Translations under genes and position numbers: made by a program
Notes under the pieces: generated by a model
The model's input: the letters and a program-made list of their open reading frames with translations, nothing else
What the model was told of the DNA's origin: nothing
Database searches by the model: none
Shown here: positions 31,917 through 42,405 of the stretch, one piece after another
Position numbering within the stretch: the first letter of the stretch is position 1
Layout: each line of letters starts with the position of its first letter
From: Branchiostoma floridae
Lineage: Eukaryota > Chordata > Leptocardii > Amphioxiformes > Branchiostomatidae
Reading direction: 5' to 3'
Assembly: GCF_000003815.2 (NCBI RefSeq)
Contig: NC_049988.1
Location: 6,738,694 to 6,802,693, forward strand
Length of the DNA stretch: 64,000 bases

Positions 31917-32980
31917 GTGACAGCGATCTCGCCCCCCCGTGATCTCGCCCTCCCCGGCTAGTGATCTCGCCCCCCTACCTCGCCCCCCTTTAGCGATTTC
32001 GCCCCCCCCCCCCCCAAAAAAAAACCGGGTTAACATGACATTTTAGAAGTTGATTGGTATAAATCACAAAATGCAGTTTCAGAATGATATAAGTACACGA
32101 GTTTGATACATAACTCCATTCATAGTATCAATAGTAACGTAATTACATGGTAATAAGATAGTTGAACTTGTTTCAGACAAGGAGGGTTGGGTCCCTTGTA
32201 TTCCCATTATTGCATATACCTGAGTCTTGACATAAGATGTATTTCATTGTATTCACCTGTCCTCAAGCAACCTATATATCTCAAATATGAAGTCTCTACC
32301 ATGAAGTGACCACAAAAGAACTATGTAATGTCTTTATTAATTATGCAAATATTAGGTATTAATTAGAATAACGCACATTTTGGTATATGCACCTGGCCAA
32401 GGGATATCTTCACCTCCAACATGACTGTTTTTTTCTAGTATTTAGGAACTGATGCATTTACCCGTGTTTCTGAAGACTGGTACTTTACCAGTGTTTGTGT
32501 AGCATTTAGCAACAGCTATATCAACTTGCGCGTAGATAGTGTTTATAATGAGAAACTATTATTCACGTGTGTTTTTGTTAGTGCTTTGGAAATGTTTCCA
32601 GCACAAGAAAGACAACACTGTGACAAATTGAAAACATATAGCTGACGTATTCCGTACCATAGACGGTGTTGATTTATACGTTCGCAGTAGCACTGTTTTT
32701 ATGCCACCTCAGCTGCAAAAATTGTCTCTTTCATTTCAATGTCATGTTTGCACCGAACAATATAGTATCGACTTTCGAGGTATGACAGGCATCTTACGGT
32801 ACGGTAATAAGGTGCCATATAGGTACCAGGTAACACACCATACACGTTACTCCCCAGGTGCAGTATAGTACCAGGTAGCGCACCTGTAATATGTAGTAAC
32901 CAGCTGCTCTTGGGGGGGGGGGGGGGGGCAAAAACCCTAAAGGGGGGCGAAAACCCTAGGGATCTCCCCCCCCGGGGGGG
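31917..32980. mobile_element. 1.1-kb element with G-tract termini, copy 1 (right end truncated)
   Basis: The left terminus GTGACAGCGATCTCGCCCCC opens a ~100-bp block of GATCTCGCCC-type repeats with long C runs. A ~900-bp AT-rich interior follows, then a G-rich right block (32909-32980). Compared with copy 2 at 60516-61621 the interior is about 97% identical where I aligned it by eye (8 differences in about 250 bp). The final inverted terminus GCGAGATCGCTGTCAC is missing here; the sequence passes directly into a pogo-like fragment. A 108-codon minus frame at 32699-33025 spans G-runs and is not a gene. Confidence 0.88.
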
Positions 32981-33081
32981 TAACTTGTAGATAAAATACC
33001 CAAGGGACCGACAAAAAGTGGCCACTATGGACAGGTGGCCCCTCTGTAGAGGTGGCCCCTAATACAGGTTTGACTGTACTG
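32981..33081 (-). mobile_element. Tigger/pogo-like terminal fragment
   Basis: On the minus strand it begins CAGTACAGTCAAACCTGTAT and continues through GGGGCCACCTCTACAGAGGG. This matches the general style of Tc1/mariner-pogo (Tigger) ends as known from animals. It abuts the broken end of the 1.1-kb element. Confidence 0.65.
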
Positions 33082-33284
33082 TCAGGCGTTGACGTGTTTT
33101 GTGGGTTATCGGCCCAAGAACGAAGTAGAGAAGAGTCAGTCTCTGTAGATAAACGTGATCTACGTTAACTTTTTCAATCGCCAGTAGAAGTCGACTACTC
33201 CATCAAACAGCTTAAATCGTTTGTAGTGAAATGAACCTTTGTTTTGAGTACATGTATCGCCCATTCACAAATTTTCACAGACAG

Positions 33285-33350
33285 TTAGATCCAGGTTCAG
33301 GTCCGGACCTGGACCTGGTCCTCTGGACCCCTGGACCGAACCTGGACCCA
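33285..33350. repeat. GGTCCAGGTCC-type fragment
   Basis: CAGGTTCAGGTCCGGACCTG and GGACCGAACCTGGACCC match the family at 19522 and 31205. Confidence 0.65.
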
Positions 33351-33359
33351 AATTTCACA

Positions 33360-33805
33360 ACCCGCCGTACGTGCAAATACGTGGTCTACATGCCAAAACG
33401 TGGGCAATCTTTTGGCATCCGTAAGTGATAAGTACCGCCTTCGTACGAACTCGTAGGGAATCCGACGGATTTTGGAGCACGCAGACACGCAGACACGCAG
33501 TAGAACTTTGTGCGTGCCCTTAGCTTTAGTTAATTTGAGATGCAATATTCTGGACAGGTGGCGAGGTGGCTATCATTCTACCAGTGACCCAATCATAAAC
33601 ACCCCGTCAATTTCCGGGTAAATTTCCTATCCCCATTCCAATCTCCTTGCGTCATTACTTCAGAGTCATTTCCATCTCAGGATGGGACTTTAAGAAAGGG
33701 CAATGACCGTATTACCGTTATGACGTCATTGCTTTAATTTGATATGCATGGAAGGAAAGCGTAGCGTTTATTTAAAGTGAGGTTTCTAACATTTAAGGAC
33801 GTTGC
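33360..33805. other. Non-coding stretch, nothing recognised
   Basis: No gene is seen. A small GCAGACACGCAGACACGCAG run lies at 33480. Confidence 0.45.
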
Positions 33806-33811
33806 CTTGTA

Positions 33812-34050
33812 ATTGTGGGGTGTTTTGGCCCAGACCCTAGAGGTCCGTGGTTCGAATCTCACCCGTCGGCATTATGCCCTTGAGAAAGACACATTACACG
33901 ACTTGGAAATGAGTACCTAACTTGGGCACTTATGAGTACCTAAGTTAGGTACTCTTGGATGGGACGTTATATTGAGGTTTCTTGTTAAATGAAAGGTACA
34001 TAACTTGAGCACGTTAAAGAACCTATCTGACTTGCATCGTACGTTTTAAC
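33812..34050 (+). mobile_element. tRNA-derived SINE, plus strand
   Basis: Head with CCGTGGTTCGAATCTCACC (B box), core TGCCCTTGAGAAAGACACAT, then GAGTACCTAACTTGGGCACT and TTGAGCACGTTAAAGAACCT. A short internal duplication of GAGTACCTAA lies at about 33912-33945. Confidence 0.8.
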
Positions 34051-34129
34051 ACAAAACAGAGGTATCGAAGGGCGCTCGATCAACGTACGGTACACAGGCA
34101 TTATAGTTATATTACACTAAGCGGCCAGT

Positions 34130-34345
34130 CACACCTAACTCTTGCACATCTATCAGCAAGTGTTCTTTAAAACTATCCAGAGAAGATGCCCCTGTTGTGC
34201 TTGGTCATAACAAATTCCACTATACAACAGTTCTGGGAAAGTATGAATCATAGGTTGTTAACTTTGGTATTTGAAGGCATGATTCTTTCTTTTTTGTGTG
34301 TGTTTTTTTTTTGTAGCTGGTATTAGATACTTATCAGTTGGTACG
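34130..34345 (+). repeat. Dispersed repeat shared with 59440-59655
   Basis: TTCTTTAAAACTATCCAGAG, AACAAATTCCACTATACAAC, AGTTCTGGGAAAGTATGAA and GGTACGTCCACCAGTT recur at 59460-59655 in the same order. A short frame is shared, but most codon differences are amino-acid changing and this copy has a stop, so I treat it as non-coding. Confidence 0.75.
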
Positions 34346-34469
34346 TCCACCAGTTCATTGGTCATTTTGTACATCATGGAAAGTCTGGACATTTCCTACT
34401 GTCTTCAGGTGATGTCCGCTGCAATTTTGTTTTCGTTTTGCTGTATCTGTATCTATATAACTGGTATAA

Positions 34470-35095
34470 TACCGTAACCTTTTTGGGGCTGTGTCTTGAA
34501 CTGTGGGGGCAATGGGCTGTCCACTGTGTCTAGGGCACGGCATTGGAAGTACCATAAGCAAGTAGACGTCTGCATGACTTTTCTAGAAAATAACATTTTA
34601 AACTAAGAATATTTTTTTCTTGATATATTCGTGTCCGCATAGGTAAGATCCTATAGCCTTTCTGGGGTTGTGACTTGAACTGTAGGGCCAATAGGTTATC
34701 CTCTGTGTCTAGGGCATGACATTTGAAGCATCAAAAGTAATTAGCTGCCTACAAGACTTTCCTAGAAAATGAGATTTTGAATTTAAAAAATACATGTATT
34801 TTCTTAATATATTCGTGTCTACATAGATAAGGTAGAGGTCAAGATCCTATAGCCCTTCTGAGGCTGTGGGGGCAATAGGTTGTCTACTATGTCTAGGGCA
34901 CGACAATGAAAGTACCACAAGCAATTAGACTTTCCTAGAAAATGATACTTTAAATTAGAAAATAAATGTATTTTCTTGATATATTCGTGTCTGTATAGGT
35001 TAGATACAAGGTCAAGATCCTATAGCATTTTGAGGCCGAGAGGGCAGTGTGTTGTTATCCACTGTGTCTCTATGTATTGGAATTGCACTTACACA
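34470..35095 (-). repeat. Tandemly amplified SINE tail, ~175-195 bp unit, 3-4 copies
   Basis: CTATAGCCTTTCTGGGG-type starts lie at about 34471 (degenerate), 34651, 34845 and 35018. Each is followed by GGGGCAATRGGTTGTC, GTGTCTAGGGCACGAC, a CTTTCCTAGAAAATGA stretch and TTGATATATTCGTGTC. The GTCTAGGGCACGRCATTGGAA part is the inverse of the standard SINE tail (…CCGTRCCCTAGACACAGTGG). The array therefore looks like repeated copies of a SINE 3' part. Confidence 0.8.
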
Positions 35096-35240
35096 TCCCT
35101 GTGTCAGGTACCAGTCTACACTCAGGGAGTTGTGTAAAATACCTTTCCCGAGTATGCAACGTCTAGTCGTCTAGTCTGGAATCGAACCCGTAACCTTCCG
35201 ATCTCGTATCCACTTTAGCCTTGCTACTATATTGGGTCAT
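35096..35240 (-). mobile_element. SINE head and core joined to the amplified tail
   Basis: On the minus strand ATACGAGATCGGAAGGTTAC then GGGTTCGATTCCAGAC (B box), a degraded TACTCGGGAAAGGTATTTTA and CAACTCCCTGAGTGTAGAC. This is the 5' part of the SINE whose tail is the array at 34470-35095. Confidence 0.75.
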
Positions 35241-35342
35241 TAATTGTCTGTTTGAACATATATCAAGATGCATGAACATATACCAATTTTCAATATGGCT
35301 AACTTTTACAGCAATATCCGCTGTACAACCGTCCATTGAGCA

Positions 35343-35440
35343 GTTTGGGACAGCATCTGTAAGCAGCGACACCTATGCTGCAGTGCAATGTAAACCAGCC
35401 AGAGTTGTCCTGAAAAGGTGACAAACGAAAACGTCGGTGG
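35343..35440 (+). repeat. GCAGCGACACC dispersed repeat, single copy
   Basis: GGGACAGCATCTGTAAGCAG, CGACACCTATGCTGCAGTGC, TGTAAACCAGCCAGAGTTG and AAAACGTCGGTGG. This is the best-preserved single copy of the family in the window. Confidence 0.8.
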
Positions 35441-36485
35441 AACGATCTGCGTGATGTAATTAAAAAACAAACTTCCTCTATTTTTCACCACGAAACTTAC
35501 TATAAGAATGTGTATACGTTGTAAACATTGTTTTTCTTCGCTATATATATATATCAGTTCGATGACGAAAATACCAGTATATGAAGTATTTGAGTTTCAC
35601 AATCATTTTTCTGTATCTGTTGGGCAACTTCGGGCGAAATATATTTTAAAAAAAAACGGAAAAAGAGAACTCCTACCTACCGACAATGTTTTCAGGAACA
35701 CAACCGGAAACATTTTAGTAGCCCTAGCTAGCGCGCGTTACTGGGCCACCAAAGTAGACTATAGACTTGTTCATACACTAGAATACTGTGATATCATTCA
35801 GTCTACAGAATTAAACCCCCATATTGCGAACACAAATTGCATGCACAGCTGCAACATAAGTACCTTAAACCCACTCAATTTATACAAATGACTATAAAGT
35901 AAATTTGAGGACGGCAACGTTTGAAACGGAAAAAAAGACCAACTCATCAATATTTTACGGTAATATTCAAGATGCTATACCAACGTACGTAAACGTATAC
36001 TCAATGGTATAATGGCTCTTCAGGCAAAATATGTACTTAAGTCAGATTTTTGTCAGGAACATATATCATATCAGATTTAACCCAAAGCAATATAATCTTT
36101 TTATCAAAAAATGAGATCTTTGAATGTGTTTTTCTCCTTTTTCTAGAAACCATGATTCTTCGAAACCATTTCAAACATGTACAGAGTATGAAATTCATGT
36201 TATTATGCAAAAGAGATTTTTTTTAAAGTCATGAAAATTCATTCATCTCTTCTTGATTTATGCTGCTTCAAAATTTGCAACTAAAACCTCCTGTTGTTTA
36301 AAAAAAGTTACTAGAAGGCCCAAACTTATGCCACTTATTTCCTAACGAGCTATTGACCTAACTAAAAAAAATCGTGACCACAGCTTGTCCAGAATAGGAG
36401 ATATGAAAACTGGAAGTTCTTTTGTACTATCATAGATAGCCGCCAGAGTGGGCAAAGTCTAATCACTTTGTGGTCTCAACAACGA
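35441..36485. other. Non-coding stretch, nothing recognised
   Basis: A 127-codon frame at 35508-35891 shows no domain or motif. I do not call it a gene. Confidence 0.45.
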
Positions 36486-36492
36486 CCTATGT

Positions 36493-36716
36493 TCACACAC
36501 GTACACGCACACGCACACGCACACGCACACACACACACACACACACACACCACATACACACACACACACACGCACACGTACATACATACACTAACGCGCA
36601 CACACACGCATACACACACACACACATACACACACTCACACACATGTATACACACACACGCGCGCGCGCACGCACGCATACACATACACAAGCATACACA
36701 TACAAACACACACACA
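36493..36716. repeat. (CA)n-rich microsatellite
   Basis: About 220 bp of CA repeats with CG and TA variants, including an alternating CGCGCGCG section near 36659. Long Thr/His and Cys/Val frames through it are accidental. Confidence 0.97.
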
Positions 36717-36719
36717 AGT

Positions 36720-37610
36720 CTGTATATTTTCAAGGCATTAAATCACAGTCTTTTCAATTTTTGAACGGTCTGGTAAACAATGTACTGCATTTATCTGGCC
36801 TTACGATGCTTTAAGACTTTCCGCCATTGACCGTTAATACGAAATGATGAAGAAGCATTACCTCGTGCCGTTCCCGGTTAGGATTCAATCCAGCACCAGG
36901 AGGAAACAATTTTGGTAGGTTTTGCAGTAGTCCTAGCCTTAGGCTGGTATGGTTTTGAACTTGACAGGGTCGCGAGCCAAGGGAAAACGTTGTGAAGAAT
37001 ATAGAAATCCAAAACATCTTCGAGAAAATGCAAGATACTTCCCTCCCAGTAATTTGCTTTTAATGACACCAAAAATTGAATACAGGTTTTACTATTGCTA
37101 ACCTACAGTTATCGATACTAATTTTGCTCTAGCAAACCTGTAATCATTGCTCATATTTGATGTAAGAGGTGATATTTTTCTCATATGCTGACGTCACCGA
37201 TAGTTCTAAGCTCTGATTGGTTCATGACAGAAGAAAAACACCACACCAGCAAAAACAATATGTTCTCACTTGGGGGAAACATAAAAAGGGAACAGTTCGC
37301 CTAGCGTCCGCATGGGTTTTATGTCCTTTATAGGCATAGTCTTACCTAGTTCTGAGGACAGCTTACGTACATATAGTGCTTATCTACAATTAGATGCTGG
37401 GAAACAAGGCCCCCGAGGCCACTATCTTGCTAAGCCAGCAAAAACAAAAGAGGGGCGTTTTCTGGTACCAGTTGTTAACAGACACCTCGTGGCTTCGCAA
37501 CGGGGAATTAACACTGCCCCGCGGTATCGTCTGTTTTGCATGCAGGTATTAACGCAATCTTGCTCCGGCTGTTGTGACCAACCAAATGCCCGGTGGGCCT
37601 TTTATCAAGG
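36720..37610. other. Non-coding stretch, nothing recognised
   Basis: A 123-codon frame at 37312-37683 overlaps a local duplication and has no recognisable domain. Confidence 0.45.
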
Positions 37611-37617
37611 ATCAAGA

Positions 37618-37765
37618 GGGCAGTTTTCGACTTCATGCATAGTGTCAGACACCGGCTGGGCTAGAAGACGGGACAAATCTTAGTGTCACGAGGCGGTTTT
37701 CCACTTTATGCATAGTGACATCGGCTGGGCTAGAAGACGGACGGTACAACTCTAAGTGTCGCCAG
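37618..37765 (+). repeat. Two-copy tandem duplication, ~72 bp unit
   Basis: CAGTTTTCGACTTCATGCAT / CGGTTTTCCACTTTATGCAT, each followed by CGGCTGGGCTAGAAGACGG and TTAGTGTC / CTAAGTGTC. Confidence 0.8.
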
Positions 37766-38065
37766 TGAAGCTTTGCAAAGGTAGGTGTATTCAGTACGCT
37801 ATCCTCAGTCGCATTCGTCGTATCTATTCCCTTCTGTAAATGTGTTATCATAGCATTGTAAGCTACAGTCGCAATGCCCTATTTCCTTAAAATCTCTAAA
37901 TTCGTGTGTAAGCTAGCTAGAGGTCAACTGTTTCTAGTTTTCTTTGCGAAACAAGTTTTAATTAATCCCCTTGGTAGAACGTTTGTGTAGTTGCCTTGGA
38001 TTTTTCAGCGTTTAGGTCACGACTCTTTATGAAAAGAGGTATCCTATTATTTCCTGTGGTACGCT

Positions 38066-38224
38066 TAGACTCCCTTGCAGTCTTCGGAACGGGGCTGTTT
38101 TTTTTTTGGGGGGGGGGGCGTTGGTCCGCGATTTTTAACGTTGGCCATGTTCCAGGAAGGGACTTTGCTGTGGAAGGGACTTTGCCGTGATAGCGAGTTT
38201 CTGCCCCGTCCGAACGGGAGTCTA
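38066..38224. mobile_element. MITE, 159 bp, TAGACTCCC ends, 9-bp target duplication
   Basis: The ends TAGACTCCC and GGGAGTCTA are inverted, extended by TTCGGAACGGGG / CCCCGTCCGAA. TGGTACGCT is duplicated at 38057-38065 and 38225-38233. The neighbouring satellite unit (TTCCTGTGGTATCG) gives the approximate empty site. Inside are a T-run next to a G-run. The family is not recognised by name; the 9-bp duplication is compatible with Mutator-like elements. Confidence 0.9.
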
Positions 38225-38507
38225 TGGTACGCTAGAGATACGGTTGTGTGGTTTGGTTGGGGAAGGTTTGTGTTTGAAAATGTAAGCTTAGAAAACGGAA
38301 GATACTAGTGTTGTTCATTGGTGTGTATAGCAACTAGAGCGCGACGCATACTACATAGACCACAGCACACACATTAGAAGTGTTACACCTGTCTACGGTG
38401 TATCTACATGGTGTTAAGTGTTCCTATTATTTCCTGTGGTATCGTTGTGTGCTATTTGGTTGTGGTAGGGTCTGGGTTTGAAACGTTAGCTTAGAAAACG
38501 GAAGATA

Positions 38508-38709
38508 CTGTAAATGCAGAAATGGAGGATTAATGTTCGCGGTTTTCGCGGTGACCACTTCACCGCGAACTTAAATCCACCGCGAACATTTTTCTATTAT
38601 GGTATTAGACTGCAGTCTATGGTGTAACCGCGAACTTAAATCCACCGCGAAAAGTCGTTTTTCCCGCTACCGCGAAATTAAATCCCCGCGAACTTAAATG
38701 CATTTACAG
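38508..38709. mobile_element. MITE, 202 bp, CTGTAAATGCA ends, TA target duplication
   Basis: The ends CTGTAAATGCA and TGCATTTACAG are inverted. TA is duplicated at 38506-38507 and 38710-38711. Other satellite units read GAAGATACTAGTGTTG without the insert, an exact empty site. The interior is built of short CCGCGAACTTAAAT and TTCGCGG repeats in both directions. A TA duplication suggests Tc1/mariner-type movement. It is non-autonomous. Confidence 0.95.
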
Positions 38710-39224
38710 TACTAGTGTTGTTCGTAGGTGTGTATAGCAACTAGAGCGCGACGCATACTACATAGACCACAGCACACACATTAGAAGTGTTACACCTGTC
38801 TACGTTGTATCTACATGGTGTTAAGTGTTCCTATTACTTCCTGTGGTATCGTTGTGTGCTATTTGGTTGTGGTAGGGTCTGGGTTTGAAAACGTAAGCTT
38901 AGAAAACGGAAGATAGTGTTGTTTATAGGTGTGTATAACAACTAGAGCACGACGCATACTACATAGATCACAGCACACGTGTTACACCTGTGTACGTTGT
39001 ATCTACATGGTGTTAAGTGTTCCTATTACTTCCTGTGGTATCGTTGTATGCTATTTGGCTGTGGTAGGGTTGTGGTTTTGGAACGTTAGCTTAGAAAACG
39101 GAAGATACTAGTGTTGTTCGTAGGTGTGTATAACAACTAGAGCGCAACGCATACTACACAGATCACAGCAGACACATTAGAAGTGTTACACCTGTGTAAG
39201 TCGTATCTACATGGTGTTAAGTGT

Positions 39225-40385
39225 CCCGGCACACCTATTCAGGGGAATACACCATGTGTTCATCACACAATTTAGGATATGCAATGGTGCATTAACTAGA
39301 TACGATTGAATAGCTGTCATTTCTTAATGTCCCCTGGCCCATTTGCATTATAAGAGAGAGAGGGGGAGTAATCGCATGGTTGATAGCAATCGGGAAAGCG
39401 TTTCTCTCTCGCTGTTTCTTTCCCACAAAGGTTTGTGTATCTACCACGAGAAAATATGGGTCATGATACAAATGGTGTAAAAGGAAACAAGTCTGGGAAG
39501 AATTATCGCCTCCCAGTTTTGACTCACGCCCTTACGAATGACCTGTGTCCATGTTGGGTATATACGAATGAGTAGGCTTGACAGAAACGCTGTAGTAGTA
39601 CAACAGGTGGGACAAGCAAGCGCCCGAGGTGTTTCATCAAGAAAGGGGTTACGAAATTTCTTGTCGCCTGAGCGAGTTAGAAGAAAAAAAACAGCGGAAA
39701 GAACCATTTTCCTCTCTCTCACACCCACACCCACACCCACTTCAATCAGTGTGTGTTTTACCTGGATTTGATGACAAGCACTACTGCGGTGAGAGAACAA
39801 AAAGGTGGGTGCTGAGAGCGTATTTGTCCTATCTATTTGTTCAGCTTAATGGGTACGGTAAATGCAGTGGCTTATTTGCAAGGTTGGCCGTTCTTCTTTG
39901 CAAGCATGTTTTGTAAGTTTTCATAGATTTTTCGAAAGCGTTTGACAGAATCCTGTCGTTATAACTACTTTGTGTGTGGGGGGGGGGGGCGTAGGAGGGG
40001 GATGGGTTGAAAATTTGAAACGTTCCCCCGAATTTTACCCCCCCCCCCCCCCCCAACCCACCACTTAACTACTTCATTACGTACACCACCGCCTCTAATC
40101 TCGAAGCAGATATGGTGAGAGAAAATTGTTTCAATTTGCATCTAATTTCATAGAACACATCCATCAACACATCTTCTCTGAGAAATGACGACTACAGTAT
40201 TACCGCTCTTTTTTTCCAACTGTCATTTTTCAAACCGGTTTGGGAGTCAATAGTTCCAGACATGCTTAACAGCTGTGCGGGGCATATTTGTTGTCTCACT
40301 GTAAATGGCTGGCGCGACTATGTACACATTCTCAGCACGGAACGGTAAATCACATCACAGCACATGTGTGGCGTCAACTCTTAAA
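39225..40385. other. Non-coding stretch with paired G and C runs
   Basis: No gene is seen. Runs of about eleven G at 39978 and about seventeen C at 40037, 60 bp apart, form a potential hairpin or quadruplex site. Accidental frames (119 and 95 codons) cross 39441-39916. Confidence 0.45.
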
Positions 40386-40394
40386 AAGGTCACA

Positions 40395-40595
40395 ACCGCC
40401 GCACGATTGTCGTACGATTGTCGCGCGATTCGCGGCATTATTGACATAGTTGTGCAAGTGTCGTACAATCTCCAAATGTCTTCTTACCGTAAATGCTGTC
40501 TTAGATCCTTGTCGGAGGTTGGTTCTGTCACAGACTGTTTTGAGATCGTACGAACTGAAAATCGTACGACACCCTACGACAATTTGATCGCGAGT
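40395..40595. repeat. Possible short element with CGTACGA-rich ends
   Basis: The left part has ACGATTGTCGTACGATTGTC and the right part AATCGTACGACACCCTACGA, approximately inverted. Target duplication is not evident. Confidence 0.35.
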
Positions 40596-40949
40596 TTACC
40601 ATGAGCCTTGGCCAATCTTATCTTACACTCGTGTATGGTTTGTTATATGTATTTTTACGACACTTTCCTACTTCATAAACATTCTGGTACTACTACTACT
40701 ACTCATCCCAGACAGGGCCATATTGCCTTACACAAATATTTTATCAAGCCTGTGGCCTTATTACTTCTTAAGGTATGTCCCTGTAGCTCAACTGGTAGCA
40801 GCCTCAAAACTCCTGGTTGCAATTAGTTAATAAGTAAAAGACAATAGGTGGGGTTGGGACTGCACCAGTCTTTTGGAAGGGACGTAAAATGGGGTCCTGT
40901 ACGTTAGAGGAGGTGCCTCCCTGTTGAAAATATGCCCTGCTACAGAAAC

Positions 40950-41184
40950 CACAAGGAATCTCACTGCATTTGGGACACAGGTGCGGCACTGCCGGGTTCG
41001 TTCTTTGCGGCACTGTTGTGTTATTTTTGCCATTATTTCGTAATTTAGATGTTGCGTAATACGTAAAAATAAAACAAAAAGTACACAAAGCGAAAGAAAA
41101 TTTGTTCTTTATCTGTGGAATTCTTTAAGTGCCTTTCGAACCCGCAGTGCCGCACCGGTGCCCCAAGTACAGTGAGATACCACC
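40950..41184. mobile_element. GGTGGTATCTC MITE, copy 1 (left end degraded)
   Basis: The left end GAATCTCACTGCATTTGGG with GGTGCGGCACTGCCGGG and the right end CAGTGCCGCACCGGTGCCCC then AGTGAGATACCACC. Same family as 49012-49269 and 54892-55098. Confidence 0.8.
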
Positions 41185-41399
41185 TTTCGCTGACCTATGT
41201 GCCACTAGCCAGCGGCTACAAGGTTAACAACAATTTATTACAGCTTATATAAGGGGATCTCTCCATATGAAGTTAGTCGTTTTTCAAACGGAGTTAAGCT
41301 CCTCGTCCCAGATGTTACGACATTCCTTTAGTTGGGTGGACTTGAGCCAGTAGCGCCTCTGGTAAGCCTCTAAATTGTTTTCATCTCACTTAAGAAAGA

Positions 41400-41795
41400 C
41401 CATATGTTACGCAAGAGAAATCTCAGTCACCTTTCGACTTACTCACAGGTACATAGTACATGTACTTGTACAGTAGCTAGCAGTTAACATTTCCATAAAC
41501 TGGTTCATGGACTAGTACATATTGGCTTGAATGATAAGAGTACCAGTATGTGGCGTGTCACATGGCGTAATTGACCACTCAGATGCATAAGTCCTGGGTT
41601 CAAATTCCCAACCGCTGGAAATGCATGTAGGAAGTCCCCACGAGACCAATGTCTTTTACACTCAACTAGAATACTAGCACTATGGTTTACTAGAATAGAG
41701 ACGGGGGACGCCACAGGCTGTATCCTGTATCTTTCGATCAACTGCTCACCCAATCATGTGCTCATCAAGTTCCTGTAAAAGACTGCTGCTGTTGC
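41400..41795 (+). repeat. Duplicated segment with SINE-like head, copy 1
   Basis: TTACGCAAGAGAAATCTCAG, CAGTAGCTAGCAG, TCCATAAACTGGTTCATGGA and TTGAATGATAAGA repeat at 41870-41995. A B-box-like CCTGGGTTCAAATTCCC at 41595 marks a tRNA-like head. The downstream part (ACTAGCACTATGGTTTACT, AGACTGCTGCTGTT) recurs at 46285-46405. Confidence 0.7.
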
Positions 41796-41867
41796 GAAAA
41801 TGTGTGTACACGTGTGTACATTTCACTCTTCCTTAGTGTTGAAAATTACCCCCCCCCCCAAAAATGT

Positions 41868-42000
41868 ACATGTTACGCAAGAGAAACCTCACCTTTCGAC
41901 TGTGGTATATAGTACTTGTACAGTAGTCAGCAGTCTATATTTCCATAAACTGGTTCAAGGACTGGTACATATTAGTTTGAATGATAAGATAATGTGGCGT
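41868..42000 (+). repeat. Duplicated segment, copy 2
   Basis: Direct repeat of 41400-41545 about 465 bp further on. It leads directly into a SINE. Confidence 0.8.
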
Positions 42001-42004
42001 CACA

Positions 42005-42405
42005 TGACGTAGTGGGTGGGTGTTGGTTCCAGAACCTAGAAGTCCTGGGTTCGAATCCCTTGACATGCCCCAACGTTGTACCGCTGGAAAAAAGGATTTA
42101 AAAGAATTTGTTCACTTCAATCAGGTGAAAATGAGTAACTTGCTCATACTGTTAGGGATATCCCTCGGCCTCGGATATGGTTTTAAACGGAGGTCCCGTG
42201 TTGGAGGAGAGAATGTAAAATAACCCACCACACTTATGGAAAATAATAAGAATATTTTCCCATAGTGAGTTGATAAGATAAATCTGTACGGATATGCAGC
42301 TTGTACTCTTCATGCAAACCTTGTGTGTTACACTATAAGCCGGTTTACCGTGTTATGCAATGCAAACAATATAAATGAACAATAAGGAAGCTGTAAATGA
42401 TAATA
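42005..42405 (+). mobile_element. tRNA-derived SINE, plus strand, full length
   Basis: Head with AGTCCTGGGTTCGAATCCC (B box), core GTGAAAATGAGTAACTTGCT, then AACGGAGGTCCCGTGTTGGA, AATAACCCACCACACTTATG. The 3' tail (GGATATGCAGCTTGTACTCT, AAGCCGGTTTACCGTGTTAT) matches 55265-55340 and 18415-18500. Confidence 0.85.

Larger units (their letters stand above)
38035..39222 (+). repeat. ~200-bp satellite array carrying two MITE insertions
   Basis: The unit contains TTCCTATTACTTCCTGTGGT, AGCTTAGAAAACGGAAGATA, AGTGTTGTTCGTAGGTGTGT, GCGCGACGCATACTACATAG and TCTACATGGTGTTAAGTG. Units restart at about 38310, 38714, 38916 and 39112, with a partial one at the left. After removing the inserts at 38066-38224 and 38508-38709 the spacing is about 200 bp throughout. 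Confidence 0.93.

Noticed and set aside
34150-34250. Short peptide frame shared with 59450-59545 that might be a conserved exon
   Set aside because: About ten of thirteen differing codons change the amino acid and this copy ends in a stop shortly after; this is the pattern of a neutral repeat, not of purifying selection.
36468-36814. Thr/His-rich and Cys/Val-rich open frames on both strands
   Set aside because: Translation of the CA microsatellite.
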